In this document: positions 35,673 through 45,105 of the stretch, in pieces
Position numbering within the stretch: the first letter of the stretch is position 1
How the letters are laid out: each line of letters opens with the position of its first letter
Assembly: GCF_011762125.1 (NCBI RefSeq)
Contig: NZ_JAASQN010000002.1
Coordinates: forward strand, 558,001 to 622,000
Direction: 5' to 3'
DNA length: 64,000 bases
Source: Sphingopyxis panaciterrae
Lineage (GTDB): Bacteria; Pseudomonadota; Alphaproteobacteria; Sphingomonadales; Sphingomonadaceae
Notes under the pieces: model-generated
What the model saw: the letters and a program-made list of their open reading frames with translations, nothing else
Told to the model about the DNA's origin: nothing
Database searches by the model: none
Position numbers and translations under genes: made by a program

Positions 35673-36009
35673 CCGCTTCTCCTGGCCATGATGCACGATC
35701 CGGGGCGCCGGCCATGGGTTTCCACCGTCCTCGTCTGCCTCAGGCCCCGATCATGTCCCGGCAATTTTGGCTGACAATCTGACGGGATGCGTAGCGCCCG
35801 CATGCCTTCGATATGTGAGGGGCGGTCGACGCGCAGTCTGTCAGACGAGGCGGGACGTCCAAATAGATGTTCACCCTTATCCCGGTCGATATATTCTCCC
35901 AGATGACAACATGGTCCAACGGTGACATCTCCGGTGATCGACCATTTTCCTAAGGTCGCCCGGAGCAAGAGCTGCGTCGATCTTTGTGCTCGACATCGAG
36001 GAGCCGGCA
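35673..36009. other. Divergent promoter region between amidohydrolase and nitrilase
   Basis: About 340 bases. No gene with convincing features. It should hold promoters for both divergent genes. I do not see the TTGGTG-N4-CACCAA palindrome here. Confidence 0.35.
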
Positions 36010-36939
36010 ATGAGGACTTACAAGGCCGCGGTAGTCCAGGCGTCATCGGTACCCTTTGACCCGGGCGCCTCGGCGGACAAGGCGACGAAACTCGTGCTTG
36101 AGGCCGCCGCTGCGGGGGCGAGACTGGCGGTATTCCCTGAAGTGTTCCTGGGCGGCTATCCCAAGGGAAGCTCGTTCGGCGCGCCGGTGGGCCTCCGCAA
36201 ACCCGAGGGACGTGACGCGTTCCGACGCTATTATGGCGGCGCCATCGATCTCGACGGACCCGAACTGGCCATTTTGGTCGATGCGGTGCGCGCTACCGGG
36301 CTGTTCGTGGTAATCGGCTGTCTCGAACGCGATGGCGGCACGCTCTACTGCACCGCACTCTTCCTTGACGGCGAGAAGGGACTGGTGGGCAAACACCGCA
36401 AGCTCATGCCCACCGGGTCGGAGCGTCTGATCTGGGGCTTCGGAGACGGCTCAACGATGCCGGTATTCGAGACATCACTCGGCCGGATCGGCGCGGTCAT
36501 CTGCTGGGAAAACTACATGCCTGCCCTGAGACTGGCCATGTACGACAAACAGATCAGCATCTATTGTGCCCCGACGGCGGACGACCGCGACACCTGGGCT
36601 TCCTCGATGCAGCATATCGCGCTCGAGGGACGTTGCTATGTCCTGTCGGCGTGCCAGCACATAACGCGCGGGGCTTTCGCGGCCGATTACGACTGTGCGC
36701 TCGGCGATGCGCCCGACACGGTCCTGATGCGCGGCGGCAGCCTGATCGTCAGTCCGCACGGGCAGTTGATCGCAGGCCCGGATTTCTCCGGCGAAACGAT
36801 CCTTTATGCCGACATCGATCTCGACGAGGTCGTTCGCGGCAAATATGATTTCGATGTCGTCGGCCACTATGCGCGGCCCGACATCTTTCGCCTCACCGTT
36901 GACGAAAGCAGGCGCAGCGCGGTCGTCCGGGAAAGCTGA
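36010..36939 (+). CDS. Nitrilase (carbon-nitrogen hydrolase)
   Basis: 309 residues. The catalytic triad is visible: Glu44 in FPEVFLGGYP, Lys131 in KHRKLMPT and Cys165 in ICWENYMP. The CWENYMPALR form is that of true nitrilases, which turn R-CN into the carboxylic acid and ammonia, rather than of amidases. The ATG at 36010 follows a GAGGAG site; an upstream GTG is in frame but less likely. The flavin reductase gene follows after 4 bases. Confidence 0.92.
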   Translation: MRTYKAAVVQASSVPFDPGASADKATKLVLEAAAAGARLAVFPEVFLGGYPKGSSFGAPVGLRKPEGRDAFRRYYGGAIDLDGPELAILVDAVRATGLFVVIGCLERDGGTLYCTALFLDGEKGLVGKHRKLMPTGSERLIWGFGDGSTMPVFETSLGRIGAVICWENYMPALRLAMYDKQISIYCAPTADDRDTWASSMQHIALEGRCYVLSACQHITRGAFAADYDCALGDAPDTVLMRGGSLIVSPHGQLIAGPDFSGETILYADIDLDEVVRGKYDFDVVGHYARPDIFRLTVDESRRSAVVRES

Positions 36940-36943
36940 CGCA

Positions 36944-37582
36944 ATGGAGTTCGACATCGGCAACCTGCCGAAATCGGCTCGTTACAAGATATTGAGCTCG
37001 TGCGTGGCGCCGCGCCCGATCGCGTGGGTCACGTCCCAGTCAAGCGACGGCCTGCTCAACGCGGCGCCGTACAGCTTTTTCAACATGATGGGCGATGATC
37101 CGCTGACCATCGTTCTTGGTCTGATGGCGCATGGCGAGGGCCGCTTCAAGGACACCGCGAGCAATCTGATCGCGACGCGCGAATTTGTCGTGAACCTGGT
37201 CGACGAAGCGCATGCCGATGCAATGAACATCACCTGCATGGCGGCCCCGCCGGACATCGACGAGACGGGCTGCGCACAGCTGACAATGGCGGCGAGCAGG
37301 TTGGTGAGGCCGCCACGGATATCGACGGTGCCGGCGAGCTTCGAATGCCGGATCCTCCGAACCGTCGAGACCGGTCCTTATCAAATGGTGATCATAGCCG
37401 AGGTCGTCTACGCCCATATCGAGGATCGTTTCATATTGGATGCCGAGGCGTTTTACTTCGATACGCCGGCGATGCGTCTGATCGCGCGCATGCACGGCTC
37501 GGGTTGGTACAGCCGGCAAACCGACCTTTTCCAGATGAGCCGGCCAAGCTGGCACGACTGGATCGCGGGTCAGAGATGCTGA
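36944..37582 (+). CDS. Flavin reductase-like FMN-binding protein
   Basis: 212 residues. The flavin-binding split barrel is seen as LSSCVAPRPIAWVTSQSSDG, NAAPYSFFNMMGDDP and TREFVVNLV. It reduces FMN/FAD with NAD(P)H or binds FMN. It begins 4 bases after the nitrilase stop, so the two are co-translated. Unlike the reductase at 22062 it has no monooxygenase next to it; it may serve the LLM or the second acyl-CoA-dehydrogenase-like oxygenase elsewhere in the window. Confidence 0.87.
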   Translation: MEFDIGNLPKSARYKILSSCVAPRPIAWVTSQSSDGLLNAAPYSFFNMMGDDPLTIVLGLMAHGEGRFKDTASNLIATREFVVNLVDEAHADAMNITCMAAPPDIDETGCAQLTMAASRLVRPPRISTVPASFECRILRTVETGPYQMVIIAEVVYAHIEDRFILDAEAFYFDTPAMRLIARMHGSGWYSRQTDLFQMSRPSWHDWIAGQRC

Positions 37583-37766
37583 TGCGGTCCCGGGATATGA
37601 AAGCGAGGCTCGCCTGAAGGCCGTATTAGCCAGCACCGCTTCCGTACGGCGAAAATTCCCTTTGCGGGGAGCGGTGAAGAACGGGCCCCGTGCGCAGTCA
37701 AGACAAGTCATATGAGCGACGGAGGAATAGTCGGATCGCTTAGCCGAATGCTTGGAGAAACGGTTC

Positions 37767-38225
37767 ATGGTGTCATCGGGAAAAGTGCCTAGCGCCTATA
37801 TTCGCCAACTGCTGCCCGAGTTGCACCGATTACTGATCGACATCATGATCATGGCGAATCGGCCGGAGCGAGACATCGAATTGCTCGCAAGGGCAGGCCT
37901 TGCGCCCGAGCGCGCACTCTTCCCGCTGCTCGCAATTATCGAACGGGCCGGACCGATTGGCGTGGTCGACCTCGCCGGACGAGCCGGCCGCGATTACACC
38001 ACGATCAGTCGGCAGTTGGCGCGACTGGAAGAGTTGGGCCTCGCAAGCCGGCGTCCGGGCGTGGCTGACAAGCGGGTGCATGAGACCATCATCACGCCAC
38101 AAGGGAGAGCGGCGATAGAGGCGCTGCTCGCGGCGCGTGAGGAGATGACGTTGGAGATGCTTGCCGACTGGACGCGCGAGGACATTGATGACTTGATCCG
38201 GCTCATCAACACAATGACCGGATAG
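37767..38225 (+). CDS. MarR family transcriptional regulator
   Basis: 152 residues. The winged HTH is seen as PIGVVDLAGRAGRDYTTISRQLARLEELGLASRRPG with a charged wing (ADKRVHETIITPQGR), and the dimerisation helices lie at both ends. Such repressors respond to phenolic or other aromatic ligands. The ATG at 37767 has GGAG about nine bases upstream. It lies between the nitrilase pair and an aromatic-acid MFS gene, all plus strand, and may control either. Confidence 0.88.
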   Translation: MVSSGKVPSAYIRQLLPELHRLLIDIMIMANRPERDIELLARAGLAPERALFPLLAIIERAGPIGVVDLAGRAGRDYTTISRQLARLEELGLASRRPGVADKRVHETIITPQGRAAIEALLAAREEMTLEMLADWTREDIDDLIRLINTMTG

Positions 38226-38676
38226 CGCGGAAGGCAAAGCATGCCGCACACCGCCATGCTACGCCGGTTTGCCTTGCCGACGGCGACAGAGCCTGTCCGA
38301 TCAGCTGCGCCGCGGTCCATATTCCCTGCGTCGGCAGCGCGCTTTCTCCGGCAATGACATGCTCGTTGTCGGCCCCGTTCTGCGCTCCCGTTCTGCGCTG
38401 GTCCAGATGCATATCTTCGATCAGCTTCCCTGGCTCGGCGAAGGCAACGGACCACGACGCTGCTGCAAAAGTGGGAACGCTTGCTGCAGGACGCGATCGC
38501 GGCACGAAGGACACTTGCTGAGCGCCGATCAGCCCGGCGCGATCCGATTGAAGCGAAAAGCAAATCAATTGCGCCTCGGAAATAAATTAGCCCGAAAGCG
38601 GCGTTCGGGCCAAAGATCGGCAGAAGCGGATCACCCCCCAAAGTCTCCGACAGACCCTAAGAGAGGATCGAACATC
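38226..38676. other. Intergenic region upstream of the AAHS-type carrier
   Basis: About 450 bases with no convincing gene on either strand. It probably holds the promoter for the leader ORF and MFS gene that follow. No clear terminator for the MarR gene is visible. Confidence 0.3.
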
Positions 38677-38739
38677 ATGCGCGACAACCACAAATGGATC
38701 GCTGTCATAGCTACTTCGGATCGGAAGCCAAGGCGATGA
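38677..38739 (+). CDS. Possible 20-codon leader ORF overlapping the MFS start
   Basis: An ATG at 38677 is preceded by a strong GAGAGGA ribosome site, stronger than that of the MFS gene itself. It encodes 20 residues starting MRDNHKWIAVIA, and its TGA overlaps the MFS ATG as ATGA. This arrangement would couple translation of the carrier to the short peptide. There is no run of a single amino acid as in classical attenuators. It could be chance. Confidence 0.35.
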   Translation: MRDNHKWIAVIATSDRKPRR

Positions 38740-40025
38740 GCGGTCCGAGCATCGCGGTCGCCAGTGCGCCGCAGCCGCGCAGATCATTTTTGCGCACGAT
38801 CGTCCCGTCCTTTTTCATTCTTATGGTCGATGGCTATGACTCGCTTGTCGTAGCCTTTATCGCCCCCTTGCTCGTGGAATCGTTCGGCATGACGCCCACC
38901 GAGATGGGGCGCCTTTTCGTGTCCGCCGTGATCGGTTCGATCATCGGGGCCGTCCTCTTGGGCCGCCTTTGCGATCGCTACGGCCGCAAGCCTGTATTGA
39001 TGGCCAGCTTGCTGCTGATGATGGTAACAACTTATGCCTGCGCCTTCGCCCAAAGCTATGAGCAACTGCTCGTCTTGCGCTTCATCGCCGGCATCGGTCT
39101 CGGCGGAGCGGGCATTCCGGCGATTGCCCTCACTGCGGACAACAGCAAGCCGGAACATCGAGCCAGCATGGTCACCATATTATTCATCGGTTTTCCGTTG
39201 GGGGCGGGTCTGGGAGCCGCCTCGACCGCCGCCGTCATCAGTTCGGGGTGGGAGATGATCTTCATCTATACGGCCGTTGCATGTTTGCTTGCGGTCTTTG
39301 CTGCCTGCTTGCTTCCCGAAAACCGGGTTGACCTTCCGGGTCCGGACACGGAGCCTGCGGCAGGAGGCGGCTTGCGCGGGGCGTCGCGCGCATTCCACCC
39401 CGATTTCTTGAAATATCTGCTGGCCGACGGACGCTTTTGGCCGGCCATCTGGGCCTGGTTGGCCTTCTTCTCGCTCATGACGCTCACATCTGCCATGACG
39501 AACTGGATGCCCTCTCTCGTCGTCTCGAGAGGCGGGACGCCCGAGAATGCTGCCTTCGCCGGGGCACTACTGATGTTGGGAGGGATCGCTGGCACCTTGT
39601 GCAGCATCCCGCTGATCCAGCGCTGGGGCCCCTACTTCGTCATCGCTCTCATGACGCTGGTGGGTACCGGCCTGGTGGTATTGATCGGAATTTCCTTTGG
39701 TTCGTATCTCGTCCTCGCCACGATCATCGGTCTCATGGGTTTTTGCCTGATGGGCGCGCAGCTCAATTTTCCCGGGACGATGGTCGAACTCTTCCCGCCT
39801 CTTGTACGCGGCTCAGGTTCGGGGATCAGCATGGCGATCGGCCGTTGCGGGTCCATTCTCGGCCCTCTGATGGGCGGCGCATTGATCGCCGCCAATATTC
39901 CTCAAAGCAGCCTGTTTCAAATGGGATCGCTTTTATCGCTCGTAAGCGCGGTTGCCATGTTCGCGACGGGATGGATCCGCCGGCGCGCAAAACTCGAGGA
40001 ATCTCCGAGCGCTCACGTGCAGTAG
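38736..40025 (+). CDS. MFS transporter, aromatic acid:H+ symporter (AAHS) type
   Basis: 429 residues with 12 membrane helices. FILMVDGYDSLVVAFIAPLL in helix 1 and LLGRLCDRYGRKPVLMASLL between helices 2 and 3 are typical of the PcaK/BenK/VanK group, where the Asp in helix 1 is needed for aromatic acid transport. It should import a benzoate- or hydroxybenzoate-type acid. The gene lies after the MarR regulator and a possible leader ORF, and before a second MFS gene of a different class. Confidence 0.91.
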   Translation: MSGPSIAVASAPQPRRSFLRTIVPSFFILMVDGYDSLVVAFIAPLLVESFGMTPTEMGRLFVSAVIGSIIGAVLLGRLCDRYGRKPVLMASLLLMMVTTYACAFAQSYEQLLVLRFIAGIGLGGAGIPAIALTADNSKPEHRASMVTILFIGFPLGAGLGAASTAAVISSGWEMIFIYTAVACLLAVFAACLLPENRVDLPGPDTEPAAGGGLRGASRAFHPDFLKYLLADGRFWPAIWAWLAFFSLMTLTSAMTNWMPSLVVSRGGTPENAAFAGALLMLGGIAGTLCSIPLIQRWGPYFVIALMTLVGTGLVVLIGISFGSYLVLATIIGLMGFCLMGAQLNFPGTMVELFPPLVRGSGSGISMAIGRCGSILGPLMGGALIAANIPQSSLFQMGSLLSLVSAVAMFATGWIRRRAKLEESPSAHVQ

Positions 40026-40225
40026 TAAGAAAATCCGGAACGGGTGATTTTGATGCGAGATCACCCGATCCACCGGCACTTCCGCCGATTCTTCGTTTTT
40101 TGGGCTCTCGCGGCGCACGGACCTCTACTCGGCCTCATCTATTCCCCGAGCAGGCCGCCGGATCGGCGTCGCCGGGTCCAGGTAACGGCGGTAACCCTTT
40201 GCGGTGCATGAACGAGGCTTTTACG

Positions 40226-41506
40226 ATGCGCAGCAATCAACCTCACGACCTTGAAGACGGCGAAGGAAGTGAGGCGGAACGACCCAGGCACGCGCCGCTC
40301 AGCTTCATCGAATTCGTTATCCTCATCGCCATAGCGATGGCGCTCATAACATTGTCGATCGATCTGATGTTGCCCGCCCTGCCCGCCATAGCAGAATCGC
40401 TCCGGGTTGAGAGCGCCAACCAGCGCCAGTGGGTCCTCAGTACATTTCTGCTCGGCATGGGCTTGGGATCTCTGGTTTTGGGTCCTTTGTCCGACCGCTA
40501 CGGACGCAAGCCGACATTGACGATTGCGATCGCCCTTTATCTTGCCGCCAGTATCGCATGTGCCGTTGCGGCAAATCTAGTCCAGCTACTCCTGGCCCGC
40601 TTCGTCGCGGGATTATTCGCTGCTTCCTGCCGCATCGTCACCGTCAGCATCATCCGCGACTGCTTCAAGGGTGACAATATGGCGCGCGTGCTGTCGCTTT
40701 GCTTCATCATCCTGATGACGGTGCCGATGATCGCTCCCGCCATAGGTCAGGCTTTGCTGTCGGTGATGCCGTGGCGCTGGATATTCGGCGTTCTGGCCTT
40801 GCTGGGCGGCGCTGTCCTGATCTGGATCGTGGCGCGATTGCCCGAAACGTTGCCGCCCGCTGACCGCATTTCCATCAGCCCTGCCGGCATGCGTTCGGCG
40901 CTCAAGGACATCGTCTCGCATCGCGCCGCAATGGGCTATATCGCTGCGGCAACGATCGTAACCGGAGCGCAGTTCGGCTTTCTTCTCTCGATCCAGCAGA
41001 TCGTATTTGACGTGTTTCATGCGCCATCGAAGCTGGCCATCGTATTTCTCTCCATTACATCTTGCATGGTGCTTGGCAGCTTGCTCAACAGCGCACTGGT
41101 TCGCCGCTTTGGCGCACGCAGATTGGGTCAGGGTGCGCTCATTGTCCTCGCCATTATCTCGCTGATCCATGTCCTGTTTGTCCTGAACGGGCGAGAAACG
41201 CTAGGGAGCTTCTCGGCGTTTCAGGGCTTGCTGCTCCTCTGCGCCGCCTTCTCGAACGGAAATTTCAACTCGATTGCAATGGAGCGGTTCTCCCGCGGGG
41301 CAGGATTGGCTGCCTCGATACAGGGGTCGATCACGGTTGTCGGCTCCGCCGGGATCTCCGGCTTGATCGGCTATGCCTTTGACGGCACCACGCTGCCTTT
41401 GGCTCTGGCCTATTTCGTGGCAGCGGTCCTCGCCTTCGGCGTCGTGACATGGGCCGAACGCGGACAGCTGTTCACTCAGCCTGATCGGATCCTCTTGTCA
41501 CGGTGA
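40226..41506 (+). CDS. MFS transporter, Bcr/CflA drug exporter type
   Basis: About 426 residues. IDLMLPALPAIAESL in helix 1, LLGMGLGSLVLGPLSDRYGRKPTL, and ARFVAGLFAASCRIVTVSIIRD are typical of the Bcr/CflA subfamily (12 helices, drug or metabolite efflux, including siderophore export in some bacteria). The ATG at 40226 has GAGG eight bases upstream; another ATG lies at 40208. The frame stays open far upstream, but that part is only the shadow of the previous gene. The siderophore-interacting protein gene follows. Confidence 0.9.
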   Translation: MRSNQPHDLEDGEGSEAERPRHAPLSFIEFVILIAIAMALITLSIDLMLPALPAIAESLRVESANQRQWVLSTFLLGMGLGSLVLGPLSDRYGRKPTLTIAIALYLAASIACAVAANLVQLLLARFVAGLFAASCRIVTVSIIRDCFKGDNMARVLSLCFIILMTVPMIAPAIGQALLSVMPWRWIFGVLALLGGAVLIWIVARLPETLPPADRISISPAGMRSALKDIVSHRAAMGYIAAATIVTGAQFGFLLSIQQIVFDVFHAPSKLAIVFLSITSCMVLGSLLNSALVRRFGARRLGQGALIVLAIISLIHVLFVLNGRETLGSFSAFQGLLLLCAAFSNGNFNSIAMERFSRGAGLAASIQGSITVVGSAGISGLIGYAFDGTTLPLALAYFVAAVLAFGVVTWAERGQLFTQPDRILLSR

Positions 41507-41614
41507 AACAAGCCGCCGCGCGGATTTCGCCTAGGGCGAGGCCGGGGGCATTCGGTCGGAAATCGACCTCCCCCTCTATGATCGGATCGGGGGTGTCGAA
41601 CATGGAGAATATAT

Positions 41615-42376
41615 ATGACCAAGGTGGACGCAGCTTACGGCCGATCACCGGCCAGTGGCATCGCGCAGCGGATCAAGGGGCTGTTCTCGCGCTCCGGGCG
41701 GATGACCGTACAGCCTAGCCGGGTCGCCTCGGTTGATCATATCTCACCCGATTTTACCCTGATCCGGCTGGAGGGAGAATTATTCAGGGCGGGTCAATGG
41801 ACTGCCGGCGACAAGATCCAGCTCGCCGTTGCCCCGGGCCCGATCGGCCGCACCTATACGCCGCTGTCATGGAATAGGCAGCGCGGTGTGGCGGAGGTGC
41901 TCGTCTACCTCCACGGTGACGCGCCGGGATGCGACTGGGCGCGCCGTTTGACCGCAGGACAAGATCTTCAAGTCGTCGGTCCGCGGCCCTCGATCGCTCT
42001 GAACGCCCTTGAGCAGCCGACCATCCTGTTCGGCGACGAGACCTGTTTTGGCCTGGCCCTTGCTTTGCATAATCTGCCGGGGGCAGCCAATATCCGTTAC
42101 ATATTCGAAGTCGGCGATGCCGCCCAGACGGAGTCGGTGCTCACATCGTTGGGCTTGCACAACGCCCTGCTATACGAGCGGCGCCCCGACGACAGTCATC
42201 TCGAGGCCATTGGAAACGAATGGGACCGCCTCGCGAGTGGCGCCGGATCGCTCGTGCTGGCTGGAAAAGCGTCGTCGATACAATTTGTTCAACGCGCGAA
42301 CAGGGCATCGAGCGCGCGGATACATCAGGTGAAGACAAAGGCCTATTGGGCTCCGGGAAAACGTGGGCTGGGGTGA
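41615..42376 (+). CDS. Siderophore-interacting protein (FAD-binding ferric-siderophore reductase family)
   Basis: 253 residues. The FAD-binding motif RTYTPLSW and the C-terminal TKAYWAPGKRGLG end are signatures of the SIP family (ViuB, FpuB, YqjH). The protein uses NAD(P)H or ferredoxin to reduce iron in an imported chelate and release it in the cytosol. The ATG at 41615 follows GGAG. It is convergent with the DUF5624/EAR/TBDR operon, which suggests that one of the products may be metal-chelate uptake. No siderophore synthesis genes are in the window. Confidence 0.9.
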   Translation: MTKVDAAYGRSPASGIAQRIKGLFSRSGRMTVQPSRVASVDHISPDFTLIRLEGELFRAGQWTAGDKIQLAVAPGPIGRTYTPLSWNRQRGVAEVLVYLHGDAPGCDWARRLTAGQDLQVVGPRPSIALNALEQPTILFGDETCFGLALALHNLPGAANIRYIFEVGDAAQTESVLTSLGLHNALLYERRPDDSHLEAIGNEWDRLASGAGSLVLAGKASSIQFVQRANRASSARIHQVKTKAYWAPGKRGLG

Positions 42377-42683
42377 ATTGGGAAATGACAGGGGCATTCG
42401 AGGAAGCATTCGATCCGCCAAATTATCCCGGCTGTGCGATCGATGCTGACCTGTCTTCGGTCATCCGGCCCCGATCGGGCCCTTTTCCCGTGCCAGGCCA
42501 TGCGATTGACGCAAGTGTACCATGAGGACCCGGTCCGGGCTGCAACGCCATCGAGCGCGCCCCATCTGCGCCAGCAGAGGCATGCCGTCGCAACGTCGCA
42601 TCCCGGCCGCATGAAGAAGATGCACCGCAGGTAATCAGCGATTGCCGGGCGCCGAGCCGAGAAAGACCCGACGCCCGGCCGGC
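42377..42683. other. Convergent intergenic region with an 8-bp stem hairpin
   Basis: About 300 bases between converging genes. Near its right end GCCGGGCG (42644-42651) can pair with CGCCCGGC (42672-42679). It lies just after the DUF5624 stop and could act as a terminator for that minus-strand operon, though no T-run follows on either strand. Nothing else is recognised. Confidence 0.35.
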
Positions 42684-43856
42684 TCAAACTGATTTTTTCG
42701 GATAATCGACGTCCGTGAAGCCAGGGATTTCGACCAGATCGGGACGATTGCCATTGGCGCAAAGCTGATCGATAACAAATTGCATGCCGGCCGATGCTAT
42801 CTGAGCGCCCGGGTCTTCCATGACATAGCGCATCCGCGACACGATCGCGCGCTTGTCGTTTACAGAGCGGACGACGGGCATCTCGTACATGAATTTCGTA
42901 TCGGAATCGATGGCGGGCGGTGCTTCGACCGCTTTCCTGAATGCCGGATAGTCCGGCCACAGCACGCGGCCCATTTCAACCGACGAAATCGAGATGTACC
43001 AGAAAAACCGATATTGTTTTTCGAAATTGCGATACCGCTCGGCATCCTGAAGGTCGTCAAGTTCGATGACCGGCGCCGTGGGTGCGATGATCACCAAATC
43101 CGGGTTCAGCCGCCGACCCGACGCCTGATAGAGCAAGTGACACATGACGTTCGTCTGCCAGGTCAAGCCGGCGCTGGGCCGCCCCGCCCTGCCGCAGGTG
43201 AGCACCATCAGCCGTTCCCATTGGATTTCCTGCTCATGCAGCCAGCGGATCAGGCGAAAGACGGTCTCGAGCGCGGTGAGGCCGAATGTGCCTGCCATCA
43301 TGTCGTTGAACGAGATCGGAACCGCGTGGGGCCCATCGCCTTCGATCAGATTGGTCCGGATATAGTCGAATGTCATCATTTCCGGATTTGCGAGTGCATT
43401 TGAAAGATATTCTGCCGTCGTGGCGCATGTATAATCCGTCAGATCCACGATTTTTTCTTCAAGGCCAGCCCAGGGCTCGACCGCAACCGTATCGCGCCAG
43501 TAGGACAGGGTATTGCAACTCTGGACGGTGTGACATTGTGCAACGAAGCCCTGCGCAGCCTCTTCCCATTTGCCGTGGCCCAGTTCCCGAAGCCGGGCCA
43601 GATAGGGAACGACGAGACCCAGATGCGACACTGCGGTCATCTCGTAAAATCCGCGCTGGGTGAGCCGGAAATCGATCGACACCGGCGGCCGGCCCGATCC
43701 GGGAAACAGGACCAGATTACTGCCTGTCACGATCAGCATCGGATCCTCGCTGCGCTCCGCTCCCAATTGCCGCGACAACTCGCGACCGATACTGTTCGGA
43801 TCGGATGTAAAAAGCTCGAACAGCTTCATGAATTCCGGATTGACTTCATACGACAT
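42684..43856 (-). CDS. Uncharacterised protein, DUF5624-like
   Basis: 390 residues, no signal peptide or membrane helix. Blocks such as LVLFPGSGRPPVSIDFRLT, QRGFYEMTAVSHLG, FNDMMAGTFGLTALE and MLIVTGSNLVLF resemble, from memory, the small DUF5624 family first noted in Legionella; the assignment is tentative and no reaction is known. His and Asp/Glu residues are present, but I see no catalytic motif I can name. The start ATG has GGAG about nine bases upstream. It is the third gene of an operon with a TBDR and an EAR-type propeller. Confidence 0.6.
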   Translation of the reverse strand: MSYEVNPEFMKLFELFTSDPNSIGRELSRQLGAERSEDPMLIVTGSNLVLFPGSGRPPVSIDFRLTQRGFYEMTAVSHLGLVVPYLARLRELGHGKWEEAAQGFVAQCHTVQSCNTLSYWRDTVAVEPWAGLEEKIVDLTDYTCATTAEYLSNALANPEMMTFDYIRTNLIEGDGPHAVPISFNDMMAGTFGLTALETVFRLIRWLHEQEIQWERLMVLTCGRAGRPSAGLTWQTNVMCHLLYQASGRRLNPDLVIIAPTAPVIELDDLQDAERYRNFEKQYRFFWYISISSVEMGRVLWPDYPAFRKAVEAPPAIDSDTKFMYEMPVVRSVNDKRAIVSRMRYVMEDPGAQIASAGMQFVIDQLCANGNRPDLVEIPGFTDVDYPKKSV

Positions 43857-43956
43857 ATAATTGGCTCCGCTTTCTTTGTCGCCGAATGTAAAATTGTAAA
43901 AATTGGCACTTAACCAAAATAATTATGATGTTGCTGGCCCAATGATATGGGAATTT

Positions 43957-45087
43957 CTATCCGACCCTATCGAGTGCAAGCTTGTAGATGACCGTGTCCT
44001 GCCGAAAGCGAATTCCGGGAGTAAGACTGTTGGACACCACCAGATAGTCGGATCCATCGGCACGGAAATAGCTTGCATCGGTTGCGCCGAAGGTTGGGAA
44101 CTCTTCGGCAAGAATGAACTTCCCGTCGCTCCAGCGAAAGATCTGGGAGACGAGTTCCGATTTGGGGTCGGCCGGGGTTCCTTCGATGAAACGGATGCGA
44201 ACCAGAAATAAGCCGTTTTCGTGCCAAATGAGTTCGAATTCGCGCGCGCCCCCCTCACCAAGAGGCTGATGCGCAACAAAAAGCTCCCCATTCCACCGAT
44301 AGAGCGTGGAAGCGCTGCCGATGTCCGTGAAGGCAAGCCATTCGGTATCTTCATGGCTGAAATGCAGGAATGCGCGGCCGCCGCTTTCGCTGAAGCTTTG
44401 ATAGGGCACGAATTGCGTCCCGTCCCAGCGATAGATCAGGCTCGGCGACGCCTGATCGGCATAGGCCAGGAAATGCTGGTCGCCGATCCGGAAGGACTCC
44501 CAATTATAACCGGCCTTTCCGCCGAGAACCTGGAACTCCTGCCATTCGCCGCCTTTGCGCTCCAGCAGAACGGAGCGACCATGACCGGATGGCTTGGTCC
44601 CGGGGATCAACATCCCCTGGGCGAGAGCGAGGAACTCGCGGTCGCCAATGGAGAAGAAATGCAGTTGCTTGGCCCCGAACGCCGGAATTTCTTCGTCCAG
44701 AACCCACTCACCACCCGCTTCGCGGTAAATTCGCGAATTCGCGTTGAATTCGATTGGCTCGCTTCCCGTGCAGAGATTGGCAAACCCCAGATAATTGACA
44801 CCGCCGCTCTGGAAATAGAGCGCATCCTCTCCGCTCGGGCTCACAAGTCTGGACCGTTCGACGAAATTCCCATCCTTCCAGTCATAGAGGACGGCATCCA
44901 CGTCGGGATTGCCCATATTCATGTGCGCCGGCCGGCCCGGCACATCCTTCGCCAGTTGCGCCACCGCCAGGTGAAGCCTGTCGTCGAGTTCGAAAATATG
45001 CGCGCAGCGGGCACCCGTTGTTTCGAGACGCTGGTGGACCGAGAGTATTTTCGCGCCTTCCGAAAGAAATTCTGAATCCTGCTGCAT
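43957..45087 (-). CDS. EAR-repeat (EPTP) seven-bladed beta-propeller protein
   Basis: 376 residues made of about seven repeats of some 45-50 residues, with the pattern aromatic-hydrophobic strand (YRWDG.FV or YRWNG.FV), then GGRAFLHF / GATDASYF / GAKQLHFF, then a FLAYADQ or YLVVSNS strand. This is the EAR/EPTP repeat known from vertebrate LGI proteins. The last short piece (VIYKLALD) pairs with the N-terminal SVHQRLETTGARCAHIF to close the ring. No signal peptide is visible, so it is probably cytoplasmic, which is odd for a partner of a receptor. AAAGGA precedes the start by eight bases. It lies 18 bases after the TBDR gene. Probable role: binding, not catalysis. Confidence 0.75.
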   Translation of the reverse strand: MQQDSEFLSEGAKILSVHQRLETTGARCAHIFELDDRLHLAVAQLAKDVPGRPAHMNMGNPDVDAVLYDWKDGNFVERSRLVSPSGEDALYFQSGGVNYLGFANLCTGSEPIEFNANSRIYREAGGEWVLDEEIPAFGAKQLHFFSIGDREFLALAQGMLIPGTKPSGHGRSVLLERKGGEWQEFQVLGGKAGYNWESFRIGDQHFLAYADQASPSLIYRWDGTQFVPYQSFSESGGRAFLHFSHEDTEWLAFTDIGSASTLYRWNGELFVAHQPLGEGGAREFELIWHENGLFLVRIRFIEGTPADPKSELVSQIFRWSDGKFILAEEFPTFGATDASYFRADGSDYLVVSNSLTPGIRFRQDTVIYKLALDRVG

Positions 45088-45105
45088 GGCTTTATCCTTT
45101 CTGAA

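Noticed and set aside
39437..40225. Upstream extension of the Bcr/CflA MFS frame
   Set aside because: The extension overlaps the AAHS carrier in another frame and reads as shadow sequence. The hydrophobic protein starts only after the ATG at 40226 or 40208.
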